Assembly: GCF_003590095.1 (NCBI RefSeq)
Contig: NC_039481.1
Span: 11,687,895 to 11,751,894, forward strand
Source of the DNA: Trichoplusia ni
Lineage: Eukaryota > Arthropoda > Insecta > Lepidoptera > Noctuidae
Length of the DNA: 64,000 nt
Direction: 5' to 3'
The notes beneath the pieces were generated by a model. That model saw only the letters and a program-made list of their open reading frames with translations. It did no database searches and had not been told where the DNA came from. Each line of letters starts with the position of its first letter. The stretch's first letter is position 1. Made by a program: the position numbers and the translations under genes. This document shows, in pieces, positions 10,351-23,395 of the stretch.

Positions 10351-11670
10351 TGTAAAATAATCTCGATCCACGGACCGACGGTCATGAATTTGAATGGCCA
10401 CCAATTTTGTTGCTTCGTTTTCTTTATAACCCTAGGTGTCGCTACTTTGGATCGCTCTTGACTGGTTTTATATTTTTTTTATTGATCATAGCTCATAGGT
10501 TTTATGTAAGAAGTCCTAACAACTAACTACTTAACTACAAGTAAGATGTTAGGTACTATGGAAATTTTACTCAAAATACATACACAGCCAGACTCGGCAC
10601 AGAAAATCAATTACTCAATCGCTGCGCTCATCGGCAGTCAATAAATATGAAACCACTAGAGCCGAGCACAGCGTGCGGGGACTCAATAACATAATATTAC
10701 TCTATTATTGAGACACTCGACGAGGAACAAGCTCTGTAATACAATAAAATCAATCACTCATGCATAATTCAATGATACTTTTGTGTTCGAGTGTATCGCA
10801 GAGCGATGACAACCAGACCACCGTAATGTATTGTGAAGGATACGTGCGTCGTGCACGACTGTACAAAAGATCACCACAACATTCTGGAACAATGCGCTGA
10901 ATATTATTAAATTGTACGAGTACGTGCTGTATTTTGTGAATAGTTAATATGTTGTTTGTAAACCAAAACTACACACTATAACTGGTCAACTGTGAGAAAG
11001 ACTCGAGAAATTGATTGCCGTGCAAAGAAAAACATAATCGGTTAGGAGTCAAATACATTTGCTTAAATCTCAATATTTAATTTGTTATTGTTACGTATTC
11101 AGACGGTTAATGCGGACAGATAGCGGAGCCTCACTAATTTCTTATACTTTGTATCTTTATCCGTCAATCTACTAAAAACATAACTTTCATAATTTTGATA
11201 CTTCTGCGCTTGTTCTGTGTGATGGCGAGTGCGTAACTAAATAAGAGTAACCCACCTTAGGTACCTCACGGTTGTTGTAAAACATTACGTATTTTTATTC
11301 TCGTTCATTCTCATTTTTTACGAGAGTTTGCAGTTTAAAAAATGATTTTGTTTTTACTAAGATGAGTTACGCAACAGCAGGCTGTATTGTATCTAAGTTG
11401 AAATGGAAGTGAGACGGTTACATTAAATAAATAAGAAATAATTTTATAAAAAAAAAGTTTCAGTCATTCAATTAAAGTGTGTATGCCTAGGTTTTAATTG
11501 ACTTTTTTATAGTTTCATTGCCTATTTAAAGGTTTTTCAGGCATTTCATTTTATTAATTTCCGCACGAAAAGGCAATTCAACGTTTATTTTTAAGATATT
11601 ATTCACCGATCAAATTAATGGCTCCGCCAACCGTTACTTGATTTAGATTTTTATAATTATTACTTGTTCT
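10351..11670. other. Intergenic, nothing recognised
   Basis: AT-rich, without coding features, RNA genes or identifiable repeats. Confidence 0.6.
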
Positions 11671-11801
11671 TTTAGCGGCAACAGAAATATGCAATCTGTG
11701 TAAATTTAAACTGTCTAGCTATCACGGTTCTTGCGATACAGCTTGGTGACAGGTGGACGGACAGCAGTGCCTCAGTAAAAGGGTTCCGTTTTTACTCTTT
11801 G
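11671..11801 (+). repeat. Lepidopteran interspersed repeat 'A', copy
   Basis: Carries 'tagcggcaacagaaatatg', 'ctgtctagctatcacggtt', 'ggtgacaggtggacggacag' and 'cagtaaaagggttccgtttt'. The same blocks occur at 53567-53674 in the same orientation and at 10036-10111 inverted. It is a known abundant type in moth genomes from memory. No coding frame. Confidence 0.6.
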
Positions 11802-12602
11802 TTTATACATCCCTAAAAATAGGCAGTAGATATAAATCTTTCTATTTTAATTCAAAATAAAAATGGAAGAATAACCAGCTTTTATTTAAACCGATTTTGG
11901 TATAAAATACTTTTTATATCGGTTGCAAACGTGTTGCAACATTCATAAACAACTGACCTAAACATACGACGAGTAGTTTCACGTCATCCTTATAAACAAC
12001 ATTGTTAGTGCTCGCGACTGAGAGGATATGCAAAACTCTGCTTTACATTTTTATTCTCTCTCGACATAGTACGATACCTAAGATTATAGAAACCAATTTT
12101 AATCCACGGTTAACGAGCAATCAATTTCCAACAAAATATTCAGTTCGGGTGATTTTTAAAACAATTACCCGCCGGCTCCGATGCGCGCCGAATTCGATTT
12201 TAAAGTTTGCGAAACATTTACATAGTGCGCGTATGAAATTTGTCAATTTTGGGGTCGTGGTTCATCTAATGCGACCTTTGGACTATGTGGCCAGGATCAT
12301 TCATAACAACTCGTTAAGCACGTACGTCAGGTAGGACCCTCGGACCTTTACGAAACTTTTAATCAGTGTATTCGGTTTACGTTCATTGATTTCGTCCGAT
12401 TGAGTCGTTTATTTTTGTACCGGATTGTTTTTATTGTAACGGCTCGAAATTGAAACTGTCCGCGCTTTGCAACTGATCTGTTATTATTATTGAGACTGCG
12501 ACAGCTTATGTTTGTTCAAAAAATATGGATTTTAATTTTACTTTTTTACGAATATTGACAAATAAAAAACCATTAGGATTAACTTGTTTGCAAAAAACAA
12601 CG
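11802..12602. other. Intergenic upstream of tRNA-Val
   Basis: A 110-codon open frame at 12002-12334 has no recognisable domain, and I treat it as chance. T6 at 12592-12597 (tRNA strand) is the tRNA-Val terminator. Confidence 0.55.
12592..12597 (-). terminator. Pol III terminator of tRNA-Val
   Basis: Six A on the plus strand (T6 on the tRNA strand), 5 nt after the discriminator. Confidence 0.75.
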
Positions 12603-12675
12603 TGTTTCCGCCCGGGATCGAACCGGGGGCCTTGTGCGTGTGAAGCACACGTGATAACCACTACACTACGGAAAC
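12603..12675 (-). tRNA. tRNA-Val (anticodon CAC)
   Basis: A 73-nt gene. The acceptor arms GTTTCCG and CGGAAAC pair perfectly, with discriminator A. The D arm is TAGTGTAGTGGTTATCA and the T arm CCCCCGGTTCGATCCCGGG. The anticodon stem TGTGC/GCACA closes a 7-nt loop TTCACAC, giving anticodon CAC (GUG valine codon). Both internal promoter boxes are present and T6 follows 5 nt after the gene. It looks functional. Confidence 0.95.
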
Positions 12676-13168
12676 GTTGAAATATAGTTGCTAAAACATG
12701 TTGTCAGTCATACGTACTGCAAATTTAAGGCACGCCTTGGCCGCCTTTCTATTCTGTACTCATTAATGACTTTGTGAAATCGTACTACGCGTTTTACTAT
12801 ATCGACGTAACTGTCTCCTGTCACTTGCAATATTTTTACAAAAACGTTATAATAAATGAAGACAGCTTTTAAAAGGAAGTACAACAATAACGCTGCTGTA
12901 GGGAACCACCCAAGCACACAATTCGCGAGATCTCAGCAAGTTGGACAGAAAGGCGGGTACACAAGCTTTTGTCTCTGATATTAAGATCGTCATTTATGAA
13001 TGTTGCCAAAATAAGCAGGTTGCAGCCTCTCCCAGCCCATGAGGCGCCATTATTTGAGTAGCAACTTAATGAATCCTTTGAAGTCTTCTTCCCTTTTGTT
13101 TGAGTTTTCCAAGCAGACGTCAGAATTAACTGCGTGCCTCGTCGCCCGGTAATTACCAATAAGATTCA

Positions 13169-13198
13169 CCCCCCCGCCCGGTCTGCCCGGGTCCCCCC
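13169..13198 (-). other. G-quadruplex motif
   Basis: The minus strand has four G runs of 6, 3, 3 and 7 separated by loops of 4, 6 and 1 nt, which satisfies the G3+N1-7 pattern. On the plus strand this is a C-rich i-motif-capable stretch inside AT-rich DNA. Confidence 0.7.
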
Positions 13199-16100
13199 GC
13201 CAATTACTTCTGGTTTGAAAACACAGTTAAATGTATTTTATTGGCAGTACAATTTCGTTGCCGCGTGATGGAATTATGACTTTGTATTGGTATTTAGAAT
13301 TTTGATCTGAGATGTCTGCACGCAGTTTGATGGAGGTTGCTTCTATTGTGCAAAATTTGTTCGCTGAGTAATTTGAATTGTAGCTCATTTATGGTACCTA
13401 TTTAATAAAATTATAATTTTTTGTTAGGATAATTTTAGATTTAGACTAAAGCATGAATAATGACGGCGATTACAATTATATGGTACAGTTGTCTGTCGGG
13501 CTTATCAATACAGGCTAAGTCCAATGCTATCAGTACCAAGTCATGCGCCGTTACTTAATGATCATAGACTTGGAAATCTTCACAAGTCAGTATCTCCAAT
13601 CTTAATATGATTTCAATGCGCCACGCGCTCGCCGGAGCAGTAAAAACAAACAGTATCTGGCATTAGCTCTGTCGAGCAAACGGGAGTCGGGATCACCAAC
13701 TTTAATTACTGCCTACCCACATTAACCCTTGCCAATTCCGAACAGAGATAACTGTAGTCAATTCTTTAAACTTTGGCAATGGCTTACGGCTGGAGACAAT
13801 CTGCTGCAATTATCTTGGGCTTAGTGCGAGGTTTGACTTTCTCGTCGCCCGAGATCCGATTTTAATTGTTCCGAGATGTGTGTGGCTGATGGATTGGATC
13901 CTAGCGTTGGTTTTTAATCTGTTTGGTGGCTTTGTTAAGTGTTTTTGTTGAATGATTTACTTTGTCTTTTTGATTTGTACTTAATGTTGTTTTTGTAAAA
14001 TTAGAGATTACAGAATTTCCATTAAGTTCATCATCGTTCCCCTGACCTTATTTCATTTTTGTATTTTTTATCGGCGCAACCTAAGTTGTCATTCCTTACT
14101 TCTGACGACATATCGCAATTAACACTCTTTGCATCCATATCCATTGAGGTGAACTCTTTAACAGTAACTATAAAAAATAGTAGATAATATTTTATGTCAC
14201 ATTAGTTTCTTGCATCATTAACAGTTCTAGTTAAAAACATTCTATAGGATACAGCATGGACCAATTGTCAGAAATCGGGCTGATGTTTATTGTTAAGTGA
14301 GAAAACAAAGGGCTACAGATATAACCAGGTTTTTCTCAAACGAAAAAAAATATAAAACAAGTTAACTTTCGTAATGTCAGTAACCTTCAAGAAAAACTGC
14401 GGAAAAATATGAAGTAGCTGGAAAGATAAAATGTTCACATATTTACAGTCTCCACACTAAACTGCGTCACTTCGATCTCAGATCCGAAAATATTGTTCAA
14501 TTTCGCTCCTCAGGGCGCAGTAAATATTGTGATCTAATATTAATAATAAAAATGGCTGTCTGGCCGAGAATCACTCAGCCCAGGGGAGCATCAATATACC
14601 GCTTATCAGGCCGACGCAGGCACTTGCCTTGTTCCAACTAGATGGCGCTAGGTTAGTCTTTGACTGAATGAAATAGATGGAAACAGTTTTAGAAGGTGTT
14701 CTTACCTATTCGTCAGAAGAACTATTTTTAGTCATTGACTTGCTCTCAGGATTTATGAACGAAGTTGTGCTTTCCTTATATTAGAAGAAACGAGACACTA
14801 TTTTAATCGCGTTATATATGCCGGTCCAATTTTATTTTATAGACGAGATAGTATTTAATTAGAAAGTTAAGGCATTCAAAGACTGTCAGAGCTAGTTGCC
14901 TGGTCCGTATAAACATTATAATGATACCATAACTAACATTTTCTTAATTGAAAGTTCTGTCTTTGAAATTCCCCGGGCATCCACTAAGCCCTTCCTCGAA
15001 AGTAATTATGTATGTGAAACAACTCGTCGCTGGAAGTGGGTCTTCTGAGATCTTTCACATCTAGGTTACGGATCCGAATGCCGGTCAGGTTTCTAATTAA
15101 TTTAACTTCAGGTTGTAACTGCCGAGAAAGTTCTATTTGTTAGTAACGTTTGTGTAAGATGCTAGTTTTCTTAGGTGTTTTGTTTCGTCTTTCGATTTCT
15201 GCAGACTTTCTTGTTGCTAATAGAATTAATCGGCGATCGATTTAGTGATGGACATGCTGATTAAGACTTACTTATGAAAACGCAACGGACAATAGCCACT
15301 TAGCAACTCAAAATTATATTAACACGATTTCTTTATGCTTTAGATTTAACTACTAGATTTAGTAATATACCTCACAAAGCTTCGGGATATAAGGTAATGT
15401 ATGACATGTGCTCTCCATTGAATGACATCTCATTAATGTTTCACAATTGGTCAGACCAGTTCAAGTGCAAGCTGACAGGATGATTATAATACACACACAA
15501 GTTTCTACCAGTATCTAATTGAATTACTACGTAGCAATAGTGCAGGTAATGATATTGACTCATTGCTTGACGTGGGTTGTGAACTAAGTTGTGCAGCAAT
15601 TATCATGGCTCAGTGGAGGCAGGCGGCAATTATACCGCTCAGTAAGCAGCTCGCGCTTGTTGTTAGTCTGAATGGCGATGCTGAGATATATAAGAATTGA
15701 GTAATTGAAAAATATTTTATACTTTAATTTTTAGTAAAATATTTGAAAGATTCCATTTTTTGTTAAAGGTAGTGAAAAATGTCTTCACAAGGCCTTTTTA
15801 AATATTTCAAATATTTACTCGTATATTTTTGTGTACCTTAGAATATAAGTAATGATATGGGTTATTTATTCTTGATTATTATATACTTAACAACATATGT
15901 GTAGTGGCGCAGCATTTTCTACCAATCGAAAAAGAGGTGATATTCAGAAACTTGACGTATTTTTATTTAAATTTCTTTAACAATCAAAAATCAATGCACA
16001 AACTGTATTAAAACCGAAACTGATTATCTATCGTGATGTATCTCCAATAGCTCTAGCTGCCTGCTGCAAACACAGTGAATATTAGTTCGCCGCCCAATTT

Positions 16101-16262
16101 GGCGTAAATCCGAAAATCCTCACTAAGACTCAAGATTAAAATAAAAAGTAAAATAAAAAGCGGCCCGTCAAAGAGGACTGGCTAAACTTTGTAATCCCCA
16201 TCACATGTATCAACACTGTTTGAAACTTTTAAACTTCTTTGGATTCAGCCAGGGGTGGAAAA
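13199..16262. other. Intergenic, nothing recognised
   Basis: About 3 kb without coding features or repeats I can name. Confidence 0.6.
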
Positions 16263-16421
16263 ATGTTCAGATTTATACGAAGCAAGTTGAGGCGCGATAC
16301 GGCCATACTGCGCGCCGGCCCAGGACTGTCTTACTTTGAAATTTTTATCTTGATCTTAATAGTCGTGTTTTGGATGGGCGGGCTTATGGATCGTCTGCTG
16401 CGCTTTATAGCACTGCTTTAA
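16263..16421 (+). CDS. Possible 52-residue membrane microprotein (weak)
   Basis: An ATG-started frame of 52 codons ending in TAA. The N-terminus is strongly basic (MFRFIRSKLRRD), and a hydrophobic stretch at about residues 24-40 (FEIFILILIVVFWMGG) would span a membrane. A short basic/hydrophobic tail follows (LMDRLLRFIALL). The codons are more GC-rich than the surroundings. No family is recognised, and no promoter or splice context can be shown. A frame of this length arises easily by chance, so treat it as a hypothesis only. Confidence 0.15.
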   Translation: MFRFIRSKLRRDTAILRAGPGLSYFEIFILILIVVFWMGGLMDRLLRFIALL

Positions 16422-16494
16422 TATCTGAGCCAATAACTTTGCGAAAACGTGCTGGAGCTATGTTTATTTTGGCATGAAGAAGCGTGGCATTGAC

Positions 16495-16510
16495 ATGCCT
16501 AATAGTAATA
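16495..16510. repeat. 16-bp target site duplication, left copy
   Basis: ATGCCTAATAGTAATA occurs here and again at 16763-16778, 16 of 16 identical, flanking the retroposon. Confidence 0.75.
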
Positions 16511-16762
16511 TCATCATTGGCCTAGCCTTTTCCCAACTATGTTGGGGTCGGCTACCAGTCCAACCGGTTTCAGCTAAGTACCAGTATTTTACAACGAGCG
16601 ACTGCCTATCTGACCTCCTTAACCCAGTTACCTGGGCAACACGATACCCCTTGGTTAGACTGGCTGTCAGACTTTTTCAAGCTTCTGACTACCTGTAACG
16701 ACTGTCAAAGATGTAGGAATAACAGCCGGGACCCACAATTTAACGTGCCTTCCGAAACACGG
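16511..16762 (-). mobile_element. Non-coding retroposon between 16-bp target duplications
   Basis: A 252-bp insert containing the block 'ggcctagccttttcccaact' and 'gttggggtcggctaccagtc', well known to me from many moth genomes. Read on the minus strand it ends GGGAAAAGGCTAGGCC plus an ATGATGA tail, which points to the minus strand as the element strand with an (ATG)n-type 3' tail. The perfect flanking duplication shows insertion by target-primed reverse transcription. I see no A or B box, so it may be a short LINE 3' end or a SINE with a non-tRNA head. Confidence 0.7.
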
Positions 16763-16778
16763 ATGCCTAATAGTAATA
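16763..16778. repeat. 16-bp target site duplication, right copy
   Basis: Exact repeat of 16495-16510. Confidence 0.75.
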
Positions 16779-18110
16779 ATAGTTTAAAATATTTATATTC
16801 TAGACCTGAGTTCTCAAAATGTTTCAATACATTATACTTATCACACAAGTCCAGATTGTCTTCCCGGTAGCCTAGGCTTCCTATATTCGCACAGAAGTTT
16901 ATTGCAACAAATCTAAAGTTCGCGCCGGCGACGGCATGAATATATTATGTAGAGGAGACTAGATATGCATCTAAAACGTCTGCCTATTATATTTGAAATG
17001 GGAGACATGGATACGGAACAATGTTCTTACTATTGCGAAATTAATCATTAAACTTTAGATATATGTAGACGTGGAGAGTGAATGGTAAAGCGATGTCATT
17101 AATATTTACTTTTGACTTAAAACATATTTTGCAAGTTTTGCATGTTTATTTGGCAAGCTTTGTGCGACCCTCGCCACAAAGACTAAGAGGTCATAGAGAA
17201 ATCATCCCCTAATTCACAATAGAACAGAGATCCGCGGGATTTGAGCAAATCTTCTGATGTTTTACAACTTTATGTATATTTCCCTGTTTTATTGGAGCAA
17301 AGCCTGTTTTTATTTACGTCGGACCCTTAAATCCTTCCATTGTGTAGTGGATTTACTCACACTTAGGCTTCAGACATGGAGTTTACTCTTCTACATCACG
17401 CATATAAATTAGGGGAAATTCTGTATCTACTTATACTGTGCAAAATATAGAACTAGTCCTTTTCAGTTAATTATGTTAAATGGTTTTAATGAGTAGTCCA
17501 GAATCTTAACAGAACAAAAGGACTTATTAATCATTAAATCGCTATAAAATGGTCTGAATTTAGCTCAAAAATCGAGGCCAGCTTTCGAGTTCTCCTGAAC
17601 CTCTCTCTATTGTTTCAAAATTCATAAACTCTGTAATTTAATTTTTATGTGCGATTAATTCGTCTTGCCTCCAGCCGCCATTGTTTTGCCTAATGACGCG
17701 ATTAATTGGCATTCGAGCGATTTGCCCAGTGACTGCCGAATGCTGAAATCAAGACTTACTCAGTGAACAAAACGATCTCAATTAACACCCATCTAATCAT
17801 TAAACTTGAGGATAAACTCGGGAGTTTATTCCTGTTCGTATATTCTTTAACTCTTTGCCTCCTTGTTATGGCGTGTACAATTTCAACAACTTGGACAGCA
17901 TGCGGATAAGTTTCAACTAAGTTTAATGAACCTTTCATGATCCTTTTTTCTTATAACACTCAATTTTTTTTTTCATCAATAAACTTACAGTCGAAATGTT
18001 GAGATACTATTAACACAAAGATAAAAACAATTTTTAGCCCAAAAAACTAACCTGAACACTGTTAAAATAATCAATAGAGAGAATTTTTTATTATTTCAAT
18101 GATAACTGTT
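16779..18110. other. Intergenic, nothing recognised
   Basis: AT-rich, with only short chance frames. Confidence 0.6.
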
Positions 18111-18190
18111 ACCCCATAACACGACTCGGGAGACGAACCCCCGCGTCACAGCGCGACACCAACGAGACCATTGCTCTTGGTAACACACTC
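18111..18190 (-). repeat. Possible tRNA-derived SINE head (weak)
   Basis: On the minus strand a B-box-like GGGTTCGTCTCCCG follows an A-box-like stretch (GGTCTCGTTGGTG) at tRNA-like spacing. No cloverleaf closes, so this is at most an old SINE head. Confidence 0.25.
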
Positions 18191-21100
18191 ATTTGTCCTT
18201 CAGAAACATTCGGCTACAAATAATTGGATATGAACAAACTTGAACGTCAATACAAAGAGAATTTTTAAAATAATCTAAACATGCACACGAGGAAATTATA
18301 GTCTTTGGCGTTGCATAATAAATGCTAAATAAATAATAGGTAACTGTTAAAGAGTTTGAATTTCAAATTATATTAGTCAAACTGTAGTGAGAACCTGGGG
18401 CCAGAAAACTAGGGGCAAGGTGTGGAAGAATATAGTATCCCTTATGCTTGTTTTGGGCATACCCAAGCGTCAAGCCTCACCGTTTCCTCCATTATTCCTC
18501 ATGAACGTTTCCCGAGGCGCGTTTTTGTATTACGTGCGTTTCATATAATCCGATTTGAGTAGGGAAATTTGTTGGCGAGTGTATTGATGGAGTATCAGAC
18601 GTTATTTGTCGTGATCAACGGAAATTGTTTGGGGTCCAGGTGGGAAGCGATACTGGTAATGATTTCTATTATGATGAGACTGAAAGAGAAATGAAGGGTA
18701 CGACAGCTATTTATTATTCGTGCAAATTGTTAAAGTTAGGGAGCTTCCCTAGTTCGGAGAATGTTTGAAGAGGCTCGGGGTTTCAACTGTTGCAGCGTTT
18801 TGTCTCTTTTATAAGATCCTTTAGACATCATTATTTTGAATTCCGTTTCAAATAGATCGGAGGCTTTCGCTATAGATGGTATGTTGGTACTTTGATTAAT
18901 TATTAATATTCTTCATTCCCGTGTAATACGTGTAATACTCATTATTACTTATATTTTAGCCGCCTCTTCATGAGTGGTTGTTCTCACTGTTACTGTAAAT
19001 GCCGCTATAAACAGCAGAACGGCGCTAAACTCTACAAAAACTAAGTAAGTCCGTCACGGGTCGCCATAAGACCTGACTGTACGTGCCGAATGCACCACTA
19101 AACGCGTCCAAACGATTACCTAAATCGTCATGTGACGTGGCTCAACTTAGAAGCGTTCCCGTGTAGTCGTCCCCCGCCTCCCTCCTCACTTACGCACTAG
19201 TATTGCGGCCGGCAGCTTTTCCCTTTTCGTGTACATCCATGACGCGACAGGCGACTCCTTTCAAAGGCAGTTTGACTCTAACAAGCATGTTACCGCGCGG
19301 TGCAGTTAACCTCTAGTGCGTAATCGTGTAGAGATACACCGCCCCTAACTTTGAAAACTGTAATTGCTCGTTACGAGTGTATCATTGGCTTTAGATGGAT
19401 AAAAGCGTCTTTCAGCCGTACGGTTTCTAGTTTCAGTTATGGAGCATTATGATAGCTTTGAAGCATGAAGCAGATAGTAATGGAGTTCTGAGTTATGCTG
19501 TTTGTCTACTCTCTGACCCTTGCTGGCTCACTTATGTGTGTTCAGGTATACTGCTACAGTTTGTTTTTATTTCTATAGGACTGCATGTTTCTCATAACTA
19601 AATTACTAGGGCACTCCCGTTGATATTTCAATGTTTCTTTGTTCACCTTTCTAACATGTACTTTCATCGCCAGTTAGAAATATCTACGTACGAAATGAGC
19701 ACAGGCAATTTGACGGGCACGCGGTGTATCGTACATTCTGAACTACACATAAAATACGTTTTAGATTCGGCCAGCCACAGGGAGGAGTAAGACCTTTCAA
19801 TATACTGAGCTTTTTTAAAGCCATTCTCTGTCAACGCCCAATTTCCCAAGAAGTAGAGTTTCCTAAAGCGTAGAGTATATCGAACAGAATCGTTTATTTG
19901 ACTAGTTGTTTTGTTCAGAAGATTTTTAAATTAATGTGTGTTGGTGATCTGAATCCCGGTTACTTGAGTGAATCAGATCTTGCTGGTGCTGTCGCGATGC
20001 AAGCAATATATGTTTTCTGGTTATTATACTTTAATAAATTTAATAAATTTAATGAAACCTACTTCAAATGGATAATGTTTTCAATCATGTAATTTTCGTA
20101 AATTTTATTTGTCGTGTAAAAATTAGATTACGCGCTTAAGTTGTAAAGAATTATGTTTTACTGAAATATTGAGCTCCTATGCGTGGGTTTTATTCAAGGA
20201 ATATAATATTTACACTACATGTTTGAGGGTATTATAGCTTATTAAAAATTTCCTTTGTACGAAATGTAGGGCCAAGACTTGAACATAATTATGATAAGAT
20301 GAATTTTATTTTCGGTATTTCTTTTATTAATTTTATTCTTATCATCAATATGATGGTCATAAAAGTGAGAATGATTGCCAAGAACAAAATTTCTTCTACA
20401 ACTATTTTTCTTGAAGATAAAATCAATATAAATAAAAAAAATAAAAAGTAAGCTCTAAACAAAAGCGGTCGTAAGTCTATTTTCTATTGTAAACTCGTAC
20501 ATAAATAACTCTGACATTCAACAAAACGTTTACAAAGAATGTTAATACAATATTTACACGACATTTAATTTGTCTTAAAGTTCAGACAAAATATCCATCC
20601 CCTCAAGTTCTAGGAACGTGACGGAGAATAAGTGGGGTAATTGAAAAAGAATTTCACTCAGCAGAGAGCTGCAATAGCGCATTAATATTTTAAGTGAAAT
20701 GAAAATAGATAGAGTTGCTTCCAACTTGTTTTTGTGACAATCGTCTGCTAGTCAAAGGAGCCTTGAAGTTAATAAAACGTTGCTTTTTGCTGGATAAGAA
20801 TGAATTTTCCAACTCGGAGAAGTTTTCCATTCTTCTTATAAGTGACTCAGACTGTGTATTTATTGCGACTGGCTCGTTACGGAGAGCCGGTGACGGTGTA
20901 ACTCACATTTATTTAGATTTAGTCTTTTTGTTTAAGAATTTAGCTGCCATAGCATAACTATTCATATATCGTCTATTTTAAAATCCCTTTAGAGTGTCAA
21001 CAGTATCTATTTTCGTGTTTACACCCGATTACAGCGGACCCACATCCAAGATTGATGTTCTTTCCGACAGCAGCGCGGCACCCACGTCGCGCGTCGCCTC

Positions 21101-21793
21101 GCTCAAATCTATCTGAGGTCTTTCAGACGTGTTCCCCGCACCGATACAATCGGATCAACTGGACGCTGGCGAAACGTTCGCCTTGATATGTTTGTCTATT
21201 GTACACCCGTTTGTGCTCTGATACGTACTTGAGAAAGATTCAATAGAACTCATTCTGTGGTTACGATGCGATACGATAGATTTGTTTCCTTTTATTCAAT
21301 TTTCAGTAAACCTGATACGAATGTATTTTTTTTTGTGGCGATGTACGAGTCTTTAAGGCAATATAGAGGATATACAGTACTCATAAACAGATAAATAGAT
21401 AAAAGGTATCCAGGGTAACTAACAGTTCCTATCAGATGTTTATAATCGTGGAAAAACAATATGGATGAGAAAACGCTGGGAAAATACATATATACAAGTT
21501 AATTAAAAAAAACAAATGATATTCACAGGCAGAAGCGAATCTCCACACAAAACTAGTGTTATGTTGATTCTTCTTTGACATTCAGCGAGTGCGGGAGGTG
21601 TTTTTCTATCATTCGTAAAGCTCATGAATACAAACACAGCATGAATATGTATTGCATCGTGAATAGGCGCGGGGAGCACTGAGCGAGCTAGGACTCGTGC
21701 CTGCGCCTGGTCGGGAAGCACTAACTACCTCTAACTGATTTTAGGTACTATTTTTCGAAAAAAGTTGTCGTATCTTTCGAAAACAGTAGTCAC
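18191..21793. other. Intergenic, nothing recognised
   Basis: About 3.6 kb. GC-richer patches lie at 19070-19330 and 21040-21180. A short tandem of AATAAATTT units lies at 20033-20054. No coding gene or RNA gene can be supported. Confidence 0.55.
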
Positions 21794-21821
21794 ATTTATT
21801 TATTTATTTATTTATTTATTA
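21794..21821. repeat. (ATTT)n microsatellite
   Basis: Seven tandem ATTT units without interruption. In this genome such runs also form LINE tails (compare 401-416), but no LINE body is recognisable beside it. Confidence 0.85.
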
Positions 21822-23273
21822 AACTGTTTACATTATCGTTATTTGATTTGTATAAACCCCACAAAATTGTTTGCACAGTTTGTCTGTGCACCATAACTCA
21901 AGATACACTTATGATACAAGACCATTTTTTAAAATTGTTCGTAGAACACGAATATTTTTTGTCCTTAAACGTGGATCTCTTATTTATTCTGAGGCCTAAA
22001 AGATTTATAAAAATCAAGCAAGTCTTAAACGTGTAAACTATAAACCCACTTATCTAGACGCCTACGAAACAGTCAATTCAGGAATACAAGAGCCGTACAA
22101 CAGTCAAATAAGATTCCATCACATTAAGCACAATCTTCTAAATCCGAAGCTAGCCGCGTCCACACGGCCACGGGCGCGAGCTTGGCCGGGACCCCTCGCC
22201 GAGCGCGCTATACATCGCTGGCTTACACCGGGAGATTTATCGCGCCGTCAATACTTCCGCCATGATGGATGGTGCAGTATCATCCTCCACGTTTTGAGTA
22301 AACGTATTGTGCTAACACAGCGGCCCCAAGATGGATTGGTTAGTGTGTTTAAAGGCTTTTAAGATACTTTTGTGGTAGTTTGTTTTTAAAGGAAAAGGGT
22401 TAGATGTGGCTACGATGCCGTGATGTCCGCTGACGGCGGCTCGGGTGAAGTGCTTGAGTAATTGAGAATGACTTTTTACTTTCAAACCAGTGTCATCAAC
22501 AGTTCATTCCTTATTATTAGTATACAATAGGAACCACAACTAGAAAACACATAAAAAGAGCAAAATTATTCATACACGAAACCCCGAGGATATGTTTAAA
22601 AAGATTATAGAAACACATTAAACTTGTCATTTTAAAACAGATTCACATCTCATCATTCATACAAATTAAATGCAGCCGTCATGTTGCGGCGTTGAAATAT
22701 CCCATCAAACTGCATGAAATAATGTTGGCAACCCAAACGAGCCGATTATTACCCCAATCCTCGTTTCACACCTAATAATATATGCAATTAAGTTAATTGA
22801 CGCGATGTCGTCGTTACATGTAGTGCAGTAATTAGTATCGCAGGTGCTAGGCGTTAATTTTCGTCCGCTCTCGGTCTAGGCGAGCGAGTCTTTCGGCATG
22901 TGACATGACGTTTTGCGTCTACACTTTGCGTATGCGATACACGGCCGTTAAAGGTTTGAGCTAAGATTATCTTTTTCCAATGTTTTTTTTATCGTTTATG
23001 TTGTAATTTGTTACAATTTTTCGCAGTTGGGCTAGTTAAAAATCTTTGTTCGAAATGAATGATTCCATTGAACGATTCCTTTTGGATTATATTGATAGTA
23101 CAACTTTTACCTACAATTCATCATTTGTTCGTCCTAAAATCTGAAATCGTTTATGTTTTTTAACTAAACATCAGAGGACCATTCTATTGTTATTCTATTT
23201 ATGATTGTACCAAAAAAGATGTCATTATTTTTATAGACATCAGCCAGTCTAAGCATATCGTTAATCGCATTTA
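21822..23273. other. Intergenic, nothing recognised
   Basis: A GC-rich patch at 22140-22270 stands out from the AT-rich surroundings. No gene can be supported. Confidence 0.55.
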
Positions 23274-23395
23274 TCTTTTTTTTCTTAAAAAAGAAACCAC
23301 TCCCGCATAAGAAAACTAATTCTTGTGTCGCGGGGTTTTGAAAAATATACAAGTCACATGTTTCGGCTTGTCCTACGCGGGATTTACGAGGTGAC
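23274..23395 (-). mobile_element. tRNA-derived SINE, partial copy
   Basis: On the minus strand it reads from a degraded B-box region (AATCCCGCGTAGGACAAGC) through CATGTGACTTGTATATTTTT and CCCGCGACACAAG to TTATGCGGGAGTGGTTTC and an A-rich tail. The order of blocks matches the SINE at 60486-60680 and the moth SINE I know. The 5' tRNA half is degraded. Confidence 0.6.

Noticed and set aside
12002..12334. 110-codon plus-strand frame upstream of tRNA-Val
   Set aside because: No recognisable domain, no bias toward coding-like composition, no splice or promoter context.
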